A stretch of DNA of 64,000 bases from Beroe ovata (lineage: Eukaryota > Ctenophora > Nuda > Beroida > Beroidae): positions 169,211-233,210 of the forward strand of contig CAMPET010000108.1 in the NCBI GenBank assembly GCA_946803715.1, in the 5' to 3' direction. A model generated the notes under the pieces. That model saw only the letters and a list, made by a program, of their open reading frames with translations, was not told the origin of the DNA and made no database searches. Of this stretch, positions 37,204-48,100 are shown in pieces; position 1 is the stretch's first letter; each line of letters starts with the position of its first letter. The translations under genes were made by a program, and so were the position numbers.

Positions 37204-39939
37204 TCAGTTAATTGTCATCTGGGAGTGTTGGTAATGCTCATAACTTTGATGTGATGCCATGATAACATTCCTATCACTTTGTCCTGACAATATACATAAC
37301 CAACAGCCTGAAAAGATGAAATCTTAATAGGAATCCCACCTTGGCAGGAACTAGATATGACAACAAGAACTAGATATGACAACATAGGCAGTATAAATTT
37401 GCAACTACAAGTTACCTGTGCATTGTATTCCATCTCCTGTGAAGCCAAATCCACATGTACAGCTATATCCCCCAATCATGTTATTGCAGATTCCGTTTCG
37501 ATGGCATGGATTCAGAAGACATTCATCAATATCTGCAAGTCATCAGTATATTATTGCTAGAATCCCGCTACCATTGCTAGAATCATACCAGATTGTATTA
37601 AACAACAGATAACTGAACTAAAATCTACCTTCACATATAATGCCATTTCCTATAAATCCAGGATTGCACTGACACTCAAAGCTTCCCACATTGTTTGAAC
37701 ATGTTGCATGTGGTGAACATGGTGATTCCTCACACTCATTAATGTCTGGAAGAAGATGCTAGTCTGTTATTGTATTATTGACTCGATTCTTCCATGCAAA
37801 AATAGAAACACAGTATGGATCGACTCTTGTAATTCAATTGAACGTGATTTTTAAGATGTTCATGTTTTACCTATCTCTAACCACTGATTTGTTTCACTTA
37901 TTAAGTTTTGTACCTCTATGATATGATGAAGGAGCAGTTTGACTAACCTTCACATAAAATACCATTTCCATAGAATCCTGAATTGCACTGACACTCAAAG
38001 CTTCCCTCATTGTTTGAACATGTTGCGTGTGGCGAACATGGTGAATCCTCACACTCATTAATGTCTAGAAGATGCTAGTCTGTTATTGTATTATTGACTC
38101 GATTCTTCCATACAAAAATAGAAACACAGTATGGATTGACTATTGCAATTCAATTGAACGTGATTTTGTGCCATTTGCCTAAGTTTTTTGCCCTTATTAT
38201 ATGAGGAAGGAGCAGTTTGACTAACCTTCACATATGAATCCATTTCCTATAAATCCAGCTTTGCACTGACATTCAAAGCTTCCCACATTGTTTGAGCATG
38301 TCGCATGAGGTGAACATGGTGAATCCTCACATTCATCGATGTCTGGAAGAATGGAGGGGGCTAATGATGAAATAATTCCATACTGGAATGGCAATAAAAA
38401 ACTGATTGGGCATGCTTCTGACATTGAAATGGGAATTCTTTGAAATCCCTTTGGTCACGACAGAGTGGTTATGTGCCTTGGCTGGCGAACATGGTGGAGA
38501 TCCTTGCTGTACGGCATGTTAAACAAGGAATCCTGACAGACCACTCTGTCACAGAAGTTGATAGCCTAATCACATTGCCATAGGACAATTACCTGAACAT
38601 ATGAATCCGTTTCCCGAATAGCCCTCATTGCATTCACAGTTAAAGTCCCCAATAGAATTATGACAAGAAGCATTTGCATCGCAAGGGTCATGTGAGCACT
38701 CATCAATATCTGAGATACATGATAAGTTGCAGAAGTTCATAATTGCAGCTAGAGATACCTTTTGTTACCTTATAATGTCTTAACCCTTCTGTGTATTACC
38801 TTCACATGTGTTGCCATCACCACTGAAGCCATTTTTGCATGAACAGACATAGCCATCTTCCCCATCAATGCAGTTTGCATTGCTATCACATGTATCAGCT
38901 GAGCATTTCTTCACTGAAAATACATTATGTTTAATATCAGGGACTTGATCAAGCTACTTACACTGAAAGAATTGATGATTATTCTAGTTTTGGTTGACAT
39001 TTGACATGTAGGTTTTTGAAACTTTGAAGTTTCGTTTTCTCCCGCCTCTCGCACCTAAATCGCTAAAATCCTCAGTCATTCTACTGGAATCGCCAGCTGT
39101 ATCCAAATGTGCATTGCATTGATCGGGACCGATAACAAAATGCTCAATCAGTTATATTAACCTACCTTTTCCACATGTGTATTTTTTGCACTGAGCTTCA
39201 TACGATGTCAACGCTTCATCACATCCCGACACTTTCACTTTTCCATACGCGAGAACTTTGCACTCTCCTGCTTGGTACCCGTTTTTCCTACATTGGCGGA
39301 TTTTTCTCCTCAACTTCTTACACCCGTTACCTTTGTGATTTCTAAGCTCTGAAAAGTAAAAGCATTAAATCCTTTCTCAGTAATTCTACTGGAATCGCAT
39401 GTATCCAAATCTGCATTGCATTGATCGGGAACGATCCCAAAATGCTCAATCAGTTATCGATTTTCTGAAAATTTCTATGATGAATCTATGAACTACAATA
39501 TTTCCTATACCGAAGAAATTCAACGATTGAGCCAGTTTCATTGAACTTACTCTTGATAGCACCAGAAATGACAGTTTCAGCGGTTTTGAGTGTCGATTTA
39601 CGTGCTGCATCCGACGCGCTTGTTGCACCGCCCGTTTCTCTTGATTCACTCTTTTGTTTCTTCTGCTCTGAAAACCATATGCATTGAGTTCTTCGTGAAG
39701 AATTTGCTTTCTTTTGGCATATAGAGAGATAATTCATTAGTTTTTATTAACACGACAGCTGCCATGATGATGATGTGAGAATGGTGTCAGCTCAATGACA
39801 GCTTATCGAGACCTTATCCTAGTGTATATCCTAAATAGTTGAATAGTTCATCAATAGTATATGGGTTGTCTAACTTACTTGCTCCACTTAGCACAGCAAG
39901 AATGACGACCAGTATAGCCAAAGAGAGCTGGAACCTCAT
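37204..39939 (-). CDS. Secreted protein with six EGF modules (mostly calcium-binding)
   Basis: An extracellular, matrix-type protein of about 387 residues. Ten exons: 39879-39939, 39551-39667, 39166-39348, 38800-38913, 38593-38709, 38226-38342, 37948-38064, 37629-37745, 37416-37532, 37204-37307. Every intron is phase 1. Order: signal peptide (MRFQLSLAILVVILAVLSGA), a Lys/Ser/Thr-rich linker, a cysteine-rich basic module with six or more Cys (exon 39166-39348), then one exon per EGF. The first EGF lacks the calcium motif; the next five begin DIDEC or DINEC with the usual consensus (ATCSNNVGSFECQC), so they should bind Ca2+ and stack. There is no TM segment, and the end (HSQMTIN) is a short unique tail. 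The three EGF exons at 37629, 37948 and 38226 are almost identical and so are their introns. It resembles fibulin/fibrillin/matrilin-type EGF chains, but no orthologue is claimed. Confidence 0.85.
37629..38342 (-). repeat. Three tandemly duplicated EGF exons with introns
   Basis: The units at 37629-37745, 37948-38064 and 38226-38342 share both the 117-bp exon and long parts of the flanking introns (for example CTGTTATTGTATTATTGACT and the AGGAGCAGTTTGACTAACC acceptor side). The period is about 280-320 bp. This is recent tandem exon duplication inside a coding gene. Confidence 0.85.
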
Positions 39940-42900
39940 TCTGAATGGACGTCAGTGAAAAGAGTGCTGCAGCAAAAAGGTAATGTTTGGTTTTTATTAT
40001 AACAATCGACCAGGTGATTTAGTTCAACATCTTCTTGGTCAATGAGGGACGTTCATTCGAGCGTAAGCCGCACATGAAAAGCAGAATATGAGTTGCAGCA
40101 ATTGACCCTCACTTTAGTTCAAGACCGAACGAAATATTTCTTGCGGCGTTTTTCCTCAATTGAGCTGTGTCGAGATGTATTGAAATATGCAGATAGCTGT
40201 TCAATAGTGAGTGACTCCTGACAGTCTTGAAATTATTGTTAATGCAATTCGTGTGCTTTGGAAATGCGTTCGCAAAGGAATGAAGAAACCTATGTGATAG
40301 AAAACACGTTATGGTCACAACCTTCGACAAGCATGATTCTGAGGGTATCTCAATTCATGTGAGATTTCCAATTGGAGTATTCATCCTTAACAGCTTATGT
40401 GGCTTAATCTTTGCGTGCGTCAATCCTTTTGGAACAGTTAACAGTGTGTTATCGACGAAGTGGATCCAATTTACCGCCAAATGTTCATGTATAGTTGTAG
40501 CGCGCGAGGTGAGTGAGGTAGTAACTACGATCTGTCAGCAGTACGATCACGTACGCTGATTGCGCGCCGCGCGCACGGTCAGATGTATTGTGGTATGTGT
40601 ACCATGCCGATCGCATTGTTTTGAAACACCGTCAACTGAGAGCGATTTCATACAGCATGTATGATGGTGGGTATGTTCAAACGGTCGCATAGTTAAATCA
40701 AGCTCCAAAATAGTGAGTAAGACTGACCAAAATTTTGGTGGTTGCGATTCAGTGAGTTCAGTAATACGTCTGTTGAGGTCCAATGTCTCAACACAGCATT
40801 TTTAAATGGTAGACTCGAAATATTGATAAGGGCAGAGAGCTATCGGACCTTGGAAAATGGAATCAGCGCTTAAAATTACACAATTTCATAGGAAAGGATT
40901 ATCAAGATATTAAACTGAGTAGACGTATTAAATAGACTTCGCGTCTGTGACCCTTATTTGTGACTTGAACTGGCATAGGACGTGGTCATAGAGTATTCGG
41001 ATCTCGAAAAATGGAAGCAGCGCTCAAAATTACATAGGAAACGAGGATGATTGGAAAAACGTCTGAGACCCTTATCTGACCCCCGATTCGATCGGAAAAA
41101 ATTGTCACGTGGTGCAAAATACCCCTGGATAATCGCNGACGTTAACATACTACGTGTACTCGATTTCTATGACTAAATCACCATTTCCTATGTAATTTTG
41201 AGCGCTGATTCCTTTTTTTGAGGTCCTAATACTCTGTAACCACCGCTTACGCCAGTCTAGGTCAAATAAGGGGTCAGATAAGGGTCTCAAACGTTGATTC
41301 GCTAAGTCTTATCGATTTCCATAACTAAATCATCGTTTCGTATGCAATTTTGAGCGCTGATTCCAATTTTCGAGGTCCGGAGGCTCTATGATCACCGCCT
41401 TTGTCAAATAAGGGGTCAGATAAGGGTCTCATGCGTTAACTTACTACGTCTACTCGATTTCTATGACTAATTCATCATTTCCTATGTAATTTCGAGCGCT
41501 GATTCCATTTTTCGAGGTCCTAAAACTCTGTGACTACCGCTTACGCCAGTGTAGGTCAAATAAGGGGTTAGATAAGGGTCTCAGACGTTAACTTACTACG
41601 TCTAATCGATTTCCAAGACTAAATCATCAGTTCCTCTGTAATTTTGAGCAATCATTCCATTTTTCATGTCCGGAGGCTCTTTAACCACCGCCTATGTCAA
41701 TTAAGGGGTCAGATAAGGGTCGCAGACGTTAACTTACTACGTCTACTCGATTGCCATAACCAAATTACCGTTTCCCATGTAATTTTGAGCGCTGATTCCA
41801 TTTTTCGAGGTCCTAATTCTCTGTGACCACCGCTTACGCCTGTGTAGGTCAAATAAGGGGTCAGATAAGGGTCTCAGAAACTACTTACTACATTGACTCA
41901 ATGTGAGTTTCTTAATCACCATTTCCTATGTAATTTTGAACGCTGATTCCATTTTTCGAGGTCCTAATACTCTGTGACCATCGCTTACGCCTGTGAAAGT
42001 CAAATAAGGGGTCAGATAAGGGTCTCAGACGTTAACTTACCACGTTTATTCAATTTTTATAACTTAATCACCATTTCCTATGTAATTTTGAGCGCTGATT
42101 CCATTTTTTGAGGTCCTAATACTCTGTGACCACCGCTAAGTCCAGTGTGGGTCAAATAAGGGGTCAGATAAGGGTCTCATACGTTAACTTACTACGTGTA
42201 CTCGATTTCCATGACTAATTCATCATTTCCTATGTAATTTCGAGCGCTGATTCAATTTTTCGAGGTCCTAATACTCTGTGACCACCGCTTACGCCAGGCC
42301 AGTGAAGGTCAAATAAGGGGTCAAATAAGGATCTCAGACGCTACCTTACTACGTCCACTCGTGTTTTATAACAACATCAACATTTCCTATGTAATTTTGA
42401 TGCTAATTCCATTTTTCGAGGTCCCAATACTATATGATCAGTGCCTATGCCAGTGTAAGTCAAATAAAGGGTTACATAAGGGTCTCAGATGTTTACTTAC
42501 TACACCTACTCAATTTTCATAACTAAATCAGCATTTCTATCTTTACTTATGTAATTTTGAGCACTGATTCCATTTTTTGATATGGTTCAGATAAGGGCCT
42601 CAGACGTCTACTTACTACGTATACTCAATTTTCTTATCCAAATCATCAATTCCTATGAAATTTTGAGCTTTTATTGCATTTTTCGAAGTCCGAATACTCT
42701 TTGACCATCGCATGTGTCAGTTTAAGTCAAATAAGGGGTCAGATAAGTGTCTCAGACTACTACTAACTACGTGTTCTCGATTTCAATTTCCTAATTGTTA
42801 TTTCTTATGTAATTTTGAGCGCTGATTCCATTTATCGAGGTCTTGAAACTTTGTGACCACGCCCAATTTCAGATCTGTCAAAGAAGGGGTCAGATAAGGG

Positions 42901-43248
42901 TGGGAAGGGTCTCAGGTATTCGGTAGTTCAAAATTCCATTCTTCTATTGTCGTCTTCTAGGTAATTATGAGTACTCATTCCATTTTCGAGATCAATGCTC
43001 TGTGACCACGCCTTTAGTAAAATTGCATTGCGTGTGTACAAGTCCTCAATTTGTCACTGTTTCTATAATTATAATGAATGCGCTTCAAAGAAGGCTTTAC
43101 ATAGTGATAGACAACACGCAAATCTTGAGGAGCAAAATTTCACATTCAATAAATAATGATTCACATCCAATAAATGAAAAAATATATCATCAATCTATTT
43201 ATACGAAAATCACATGGGCAGTGTACCTACTGCAGTTAAAGAATAATA
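39940..43248. other. Intergenic region with satellite array
   Basis: Between the EGF gene start and the kinase 3' end. 39940-40837 is unremarkable, with one GC-rich GCGCGCCGCGCGC motif near 40561. 40838-42920 is satellite (separate entry). 42921-43248 is AT-rich and contains nothing I can name. Confidence 0.55.
40838..42920. repeat. Satellite array, about 150-bp monomers, with an orientation flip
   Basis: About a dozen forward monomers run from 41138 to roughly 42920 at a 141-156 bp spacing. The consensus contains GGGGTCAGATAAGGGTCTCA, CCTATGTAATTTTGAGCGCT and TTTTTCGAGGTCC. Two monomers on the left (about 40838-41100) are in the opposite orientation. The single N at 41137 lies at the switch. 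Divergence between monomers is substantial, so the array is not young. It encodes nothing. Confidence 0.85.
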
Positions 43249-44121
43249 TTAAGAGATGCTGCTCTTTTCCCGAGAGATCCAGGGGTGATAGCTGATGTTT
43301 CGGTAAGTCACTCTCTCATCCTCACACACTTCCAGCATCCGCTGCATTAAATCCACGCAGTAAGTCTCCGATATGATGTCTCCATCCCTCGTGGAGCTTG
43401 TGATCGAACTTATGTCTCGGAAGTTGGGTGTGGTCGTGACGACCTCGTGGACGTTGCAGAAGGGCACCTCCCCGTACACCATGCAGTAGAGGAGACATCC
43501 CAGCGCCCACACCGTGCCCCTCAGCGGGTTGTACTGGTTTTTGACGAAAAACTCGGGAGGGAGGAAGATGTCTGTGCCCCGACTGTCGTCTATAAGGGTG
43601 TCCGCGTGAACAAATGTGGACACTCCGAAATCGATCAGTTTGACGTCGTGTGTAGACCAGTGAACGAGGATGTTGTCTGTCTTGACATCCCTGTGTACAA
43701 CATTCTGTTTGAAGCAGTGTGTCAGAGCTCTGTACGTCTGGATGAATATCTTGCGGGCAATCTGTTCGGGAATGTGGTGTCTCATTTGAATTAGGGATGT
43801 GAGATCCATGTAGCCGACGCAGTGCTCCATCACCAGGCACCAGCTCTTGCCACTGCTCAGGAAGCCGCTAGTTCTGATGATGTTCCGGTGATTGAGCATC
43901 ATGGCGATATATATCTCCAGGGGAACCTCTCCTCCAGGGGCCATCTGGACAAATTCCCTGATCTTGTTCTTCTTGATCTTCTTGATGGCAACTCTCTTGT
44001 CGTCTTGCTTGCGCCGGGCGAGGTACACTTTGCCGTAGCCTCCCGATCCCAGTTTCTCCATGACATCGAAGTGGGTGTGGAGGGGAGTGGGGTGGAAGAA
44101 ACTCCTCAGGAACGATAACAT
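43249..44121 (-). CDS. PIM-like serine/threonine protein kinase, intronless
   Basis: A 290-residue, kinase-domain-only protein. Visible elements: glycine loop GSGGYGKV (25-32), catalytic Lys in VAIKK (Lys47), HRDVKTDN catalytic loop (143-150), IDFG magnesium loop (163-166), and a PPE in place of APE followed by TVWALGCLLY and a closing HPWI. The insert GGEVPLEI before helix C, the single-residue PPE form and YGEVPF match the PIM family, whose members are constitutively active and phosphorylate basic motifs. The reading frame is open upstream to an ATG at 44277, but that extension is Leu-rich and unlike the family. The ATG at 44121 has a good AACCATGT context and gives a normal PIM length. The absence of introns suggests a retrocopy or ancestral loss. 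No broken catalytic residue is seen. Confidence 0.85.
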   Translation of the reverse strand: MLSFLRSFFHPTPLHTHFDVMEKLGSGGYGKVYLARRKQDDKRVAIKKIKKNKIREFVQMAPGGEVPLEIYIAMMLNHRNIIRTSGFLSSGKSWCLVMEHCVGYMDLTSLIQMRHHIPEQIARKIFIQTYRALTHCFKQNVVHRDVKTDNILVHWSTHDVKLIDFGVSTFVHADTLIDDSRGTDIFLPPEFFVKNQYNPLRGTVWALGCLLYCMVYGEVPFCNVHEVVTTTPNFRDISSITSSTRDGDIISETYCVDLMQRMLEVCEDERVTYRNISYHPWISREKSSIS

Positions 44122-45136
44122 GGTTGAATAGTTGAGAAGAAGAATAGTCGATTTCGATAATTGTGACGAAATGAAACCATCTTTTATATGATTTAGAACC
44201 CCCAGCAGCAGCAGTAGTAGTAACTTGTTATCCTGTAGATTGGGTCCGGTTACACACAGCTCCACACATGATGGCATGTCGCTTAGCGCGCGTGGGAACT
44301 GTAGCTTGTCCCATCACGAGATCTGGTGACAGGGCTGTTACCCGTGTCATCAGACCCTGTCAGCAGATGATACAAGCGTGTTACCGGATCACATTCCCAG
44401 TATGACATTCCTAGGTACTGCTACTACAGGGATCATATGACCCCTGTACTGAACTGTATCACATTCTGAGTCACAATATAGACACATGAAGTTCATTCAG
44501 AAACAATCGAATCCTCATACTACTTTAGATTTGACAAGTCGTGAGTCATGGTTTCCACTTTTGATTGTGATATGATGTGCCTTTATAAATGCGAAACCAA
44601 ACTCAAACAAAATTCTATTCTTATTGATCTGATTCCTAGTTTAGATTAGGTACTCAAATCTTAATGACAAAGATAAATTCAATCACTGTATTGTTTCGAT
44701 TTTGTTTCTACTTGCTATCAAAATACAGATAGCTAAAGCTGTGTTTCTTGTCTCCACAGATGAGGAGTCTTATCAATATCAGTCTTTTCAGTTTGTCATA
44801 TTATTCAACTCATCAAGCAAGGAGTTCATGCAGCATTGTCAGTTATCAATTTTGGATGTTGTCCGACACAATGATCTGATGTTGCTTTGCTGATTGCTGG
44901 TCCACTCTTATCAGTCATTACAGTTCATTTCTAGATCCTTCATTTGAGGTGCCGGGGCTTTTTGAACAGGGAGTTGTCAGCAGGCTCGCCAAACTGAAAT
45001 AATATTGTATTATTCGCCACTTTTCATTACGACCATACTTGACCTACTCTCTGATCTTGAAACCTCCCTGCAACGGCTCTCAAATGATTGCAAATAACCT
45101 CCCTACTTTCACTGCTCTCTCATCTCCGTGTCTAAC
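44122..45136. other. Intergenic region between kinase and homeobox gene
   Basis: Kinase 5' flank and homeobox 3' flank. A CAG/TAG trinucleotide stretch lies near 44205-44220 in the presumptive kinase 5' UTR. No other gene is supported. Confidence 0.5.
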
Positions 45137-48100
45137 CTATAATAGGCTGTAATCCTTGTGAATGAGAGCTAGGCCGTGGTTGAGAGCCAGGTTGTTCCTG
45201 TAGTGACCAGGTCCAAGATGTTGGGCAGCCGGCGTGTGGCTCATCAACTTGGCCGGATACGGCATTGCAGCAGCAGAATACGACAGATGACGTCTGTTCA
45301 GTTGATCTGAGAGAGTGGTTTTTTGGCTGGATATTATGGAGACTAGAGAGTATGAGGGGGGTGAAAATGTCTGGTGCTATCTTGTAATATGTCCGCGCGA
45401 CGCTCACCATTTGACTGGAAAGAGCTACTACACGTTTTGGTGAAAATCCTCATTCTTACCTCTGTTATTGGGCAGCTGCATAATGTTCTGCAAGTTATGC
45501 ATGTTCGACATGTTCGACGTGTTGATGAAGGAGTACTGACTCTTGAAGAAGTTCGGTTCTTGAGATTTCAGCGATTCCTTGTTCTTACTTCGCAAGTTTT
45601 GCCACTTTCTCTTTACCTATCGGAAAGTATTGTATAGTGAACACTAATATTCGTCTCAGATTTTCATTGAAATGTGACCATCTGACACAGATATTTGACA
45701 CACAGCTATTAGATGCATCTTGTCGACAGCGAGTAGAAAACCTGATTTGGTTCAATGCCAAGCTCAGCCGCCACTTGTTCTCTCTGGTTCCCATCCAGGT
45801 ACTTGTGCTTTTCAAACACTCTCAACATCCCCTTTTTCTGCTGTTCTGTGAACGTTGTCCTCTTCCGTTCTTTTTGGGCTGAAATAAGTTATCTATAACC
45901 TTGGAATATGTACAGGGTATGTACACTTGTTAAAAACTCTTTTTAACATTGGTCTAGTGAATTGCCGGTTTACAAATTACATGGTTTTTAACGGTGTTAG
46001 ATTATAGTCTCTTCGTATTGAAACGTCACGACGAATGTCACAAGTCAGGCGGATTTGTCATGTTTTGATCAATGCGTATTTTTACTGGAGACCCAATCAT
46101 AGCTAAAGCCATTATCTATGGAAAACCGTGGCCCAGAGGCTCTGTAATGTCATTTTGAATTTGACGAAGAAGTAAGGATTTTTCCCTCATACATCACGGT
46201 AGTCTATAATTCGATAAGGTGGGATTATCAGCTACTTAAGGAAGCGGCTAGGTATGGTTTTAGACTAGGTCAATTACTCACGACAAAAAGCAGAAAAACA
46301 GATAAAATGAGGAATGTTTGAAAAATGCCGATTACAGAATGTCTGTGCTACTCTATAAAAGTATTTAGAGTTCAATTACATGTTATATTGATTGGTCGAA
46401 CATTGAGTATGTTAGGCGGAGGAAAGGGGAGGGGGAGAGAGGGACCGATAATTGGGCGTGCGTTTTCGTATATAATTGAATAAAGATTATCGAATGAGCT
46501 GGCAATTTATCCCGTCGTTTATTATAGGCATAACATAATAAATTATCACCTTGTGTATGTGTGTGTGTGCGTATCATGGGGTAAGGAACGTTCTTTACAA
46601 ATGAATCGTACGTTATCAACACCCCCACCACTCTCCTATAATAATGTGGGGCAATTGGTTGAGCGGGGGATGGTCTGCCCTGGTACAGCGTGTTACTGGA
46701 AATTGTGTGAGTGCCCCTCTAAGTGTTGTTATCACTCCCCCATTCTCTTCCACTCTCTTTCTCTCTCTCTTCCTCCTTAGTTCATTCCATTGTTATTTCC
46801 CTATGTTGAGAATTGATGGGACAATTATGAGTCGAGCAAAACCCCGTGAATCGGGCTGGCCCTACTTCTAGGAAATGCATGCGCAAAGCTCACTCACACG
46901 TACGACCTTAATGTGCCATTAAACTACACATGAAAATGAATATGGGAGGGGAATCAAAGTTTGAGCTCCCTTAGTTATAACTCCCTAAGTTAGAACTCCC
47001 TAAGTTAGAACTCCCTAAGTTAGAACCCCCTATGTGAGAACTCCCTAATTTAGAACTTCCTAAGTTAGAACTCCCTAAGTTAGAACTCCCTATGTTAGAA
47101 CTCCCTATGTTAGAACTCCCTAAGTTATAGTATTTTAGTATCGGCTGGTAGAAGGAGATTGTTCTGAGAAATACATGGCTGGTCTGTTTCGTGATTTAGT
47201 AAAAAGACTGTCATCTATAAAATGAAAGTTATATCATTGGCAATGTAATATTTCTTGTTATGATAACCTTGTTTCCGCTTTATAATCCAATTTCCCTCTC
47301 TCATGTCTCCCTGCTACTGAGTAGAGCAAGCAAATCTAATGAGACAGTTGACACGTTGACTATAGCAACTTTTCCATTACACTAATTCGGTTTGCATTCC
47401 AATGCTAAATTCGGTTAGGGTTTTGTGTACCATTCCCTTATTATAATACGTCTCGTTGAAAGAAAGCAAAATATATATGTCAGGAGTGATTCTCAATGGT
47501 ACAAACGCTCGTCTCATCAAGTTTTGGAAGTCTGAGATCATTAAAAGTCTATATCATTAGGATCATGACTGTTATACCCTTCTTTCGCTGAGTAGAGAGT
47601 ACAATTTCACGGTGCTAGGTAGTGAGTACCATTTCACGGTCAGTAGGTAGACTTTCATCAAGTGAAAACCTCGGTCCCGGCTAACCTAGCAATAAAACCT
47701 ATGAAATGCACCATGTGGAATCCATTCGGCATTCGAGAGCTCGTAGGTATCAATGTGTGTGAGCACCATAATTGAGAAGACGTTGCTATGATATCCCCCC
47801 AAGTACCCATCATCATCAGTCCATACTCCACTCGGGAGTAGTTTATTACAAAAACAAGATTTTGACGTCCCATACTCTAGGGCTATATAATATTGCTCAA
47901 TTCTATTGAGGATCGCATGATTCGATTACTCGCCCTATTGACAGTCACATATATATTTCCTGCATAGTAGTAATACGAGACGGTCGGGCGATGGAAATAG
48001 TGAGTTTCAATGCTGCTCGCGACTACGCAGACTATATAAACCGGATTAGACTATCGCATTAGCGCTGTTTATCATCTTATATTATTGGTAACAGTGCTAC

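Noticed and set aside
40838-42920. CRISPR-like array
   Set aside because: Monomers are about 150 bp, contiguous and diverged, without a conserved short repeat plus unique spacers; the DNA is clearly eukaryotic.
43322-43840. 172-codon open frame opposite or overlapping the kinase
   Set aside because: It is an alternative frame of the kinase exon, with Arg/His/Pro-rich shadow composition and no domain.
44940-44993. Possible last exon of the homeobox gene (FGEPADNSLFKKPRHLK then stop)
   Set aside because: It has an acceptor-like start and a stop, but the upstream exon already ends in an in-frame stop at 45137 and no donor gives a matching phase. An alternative isoform is possible but unsupported.
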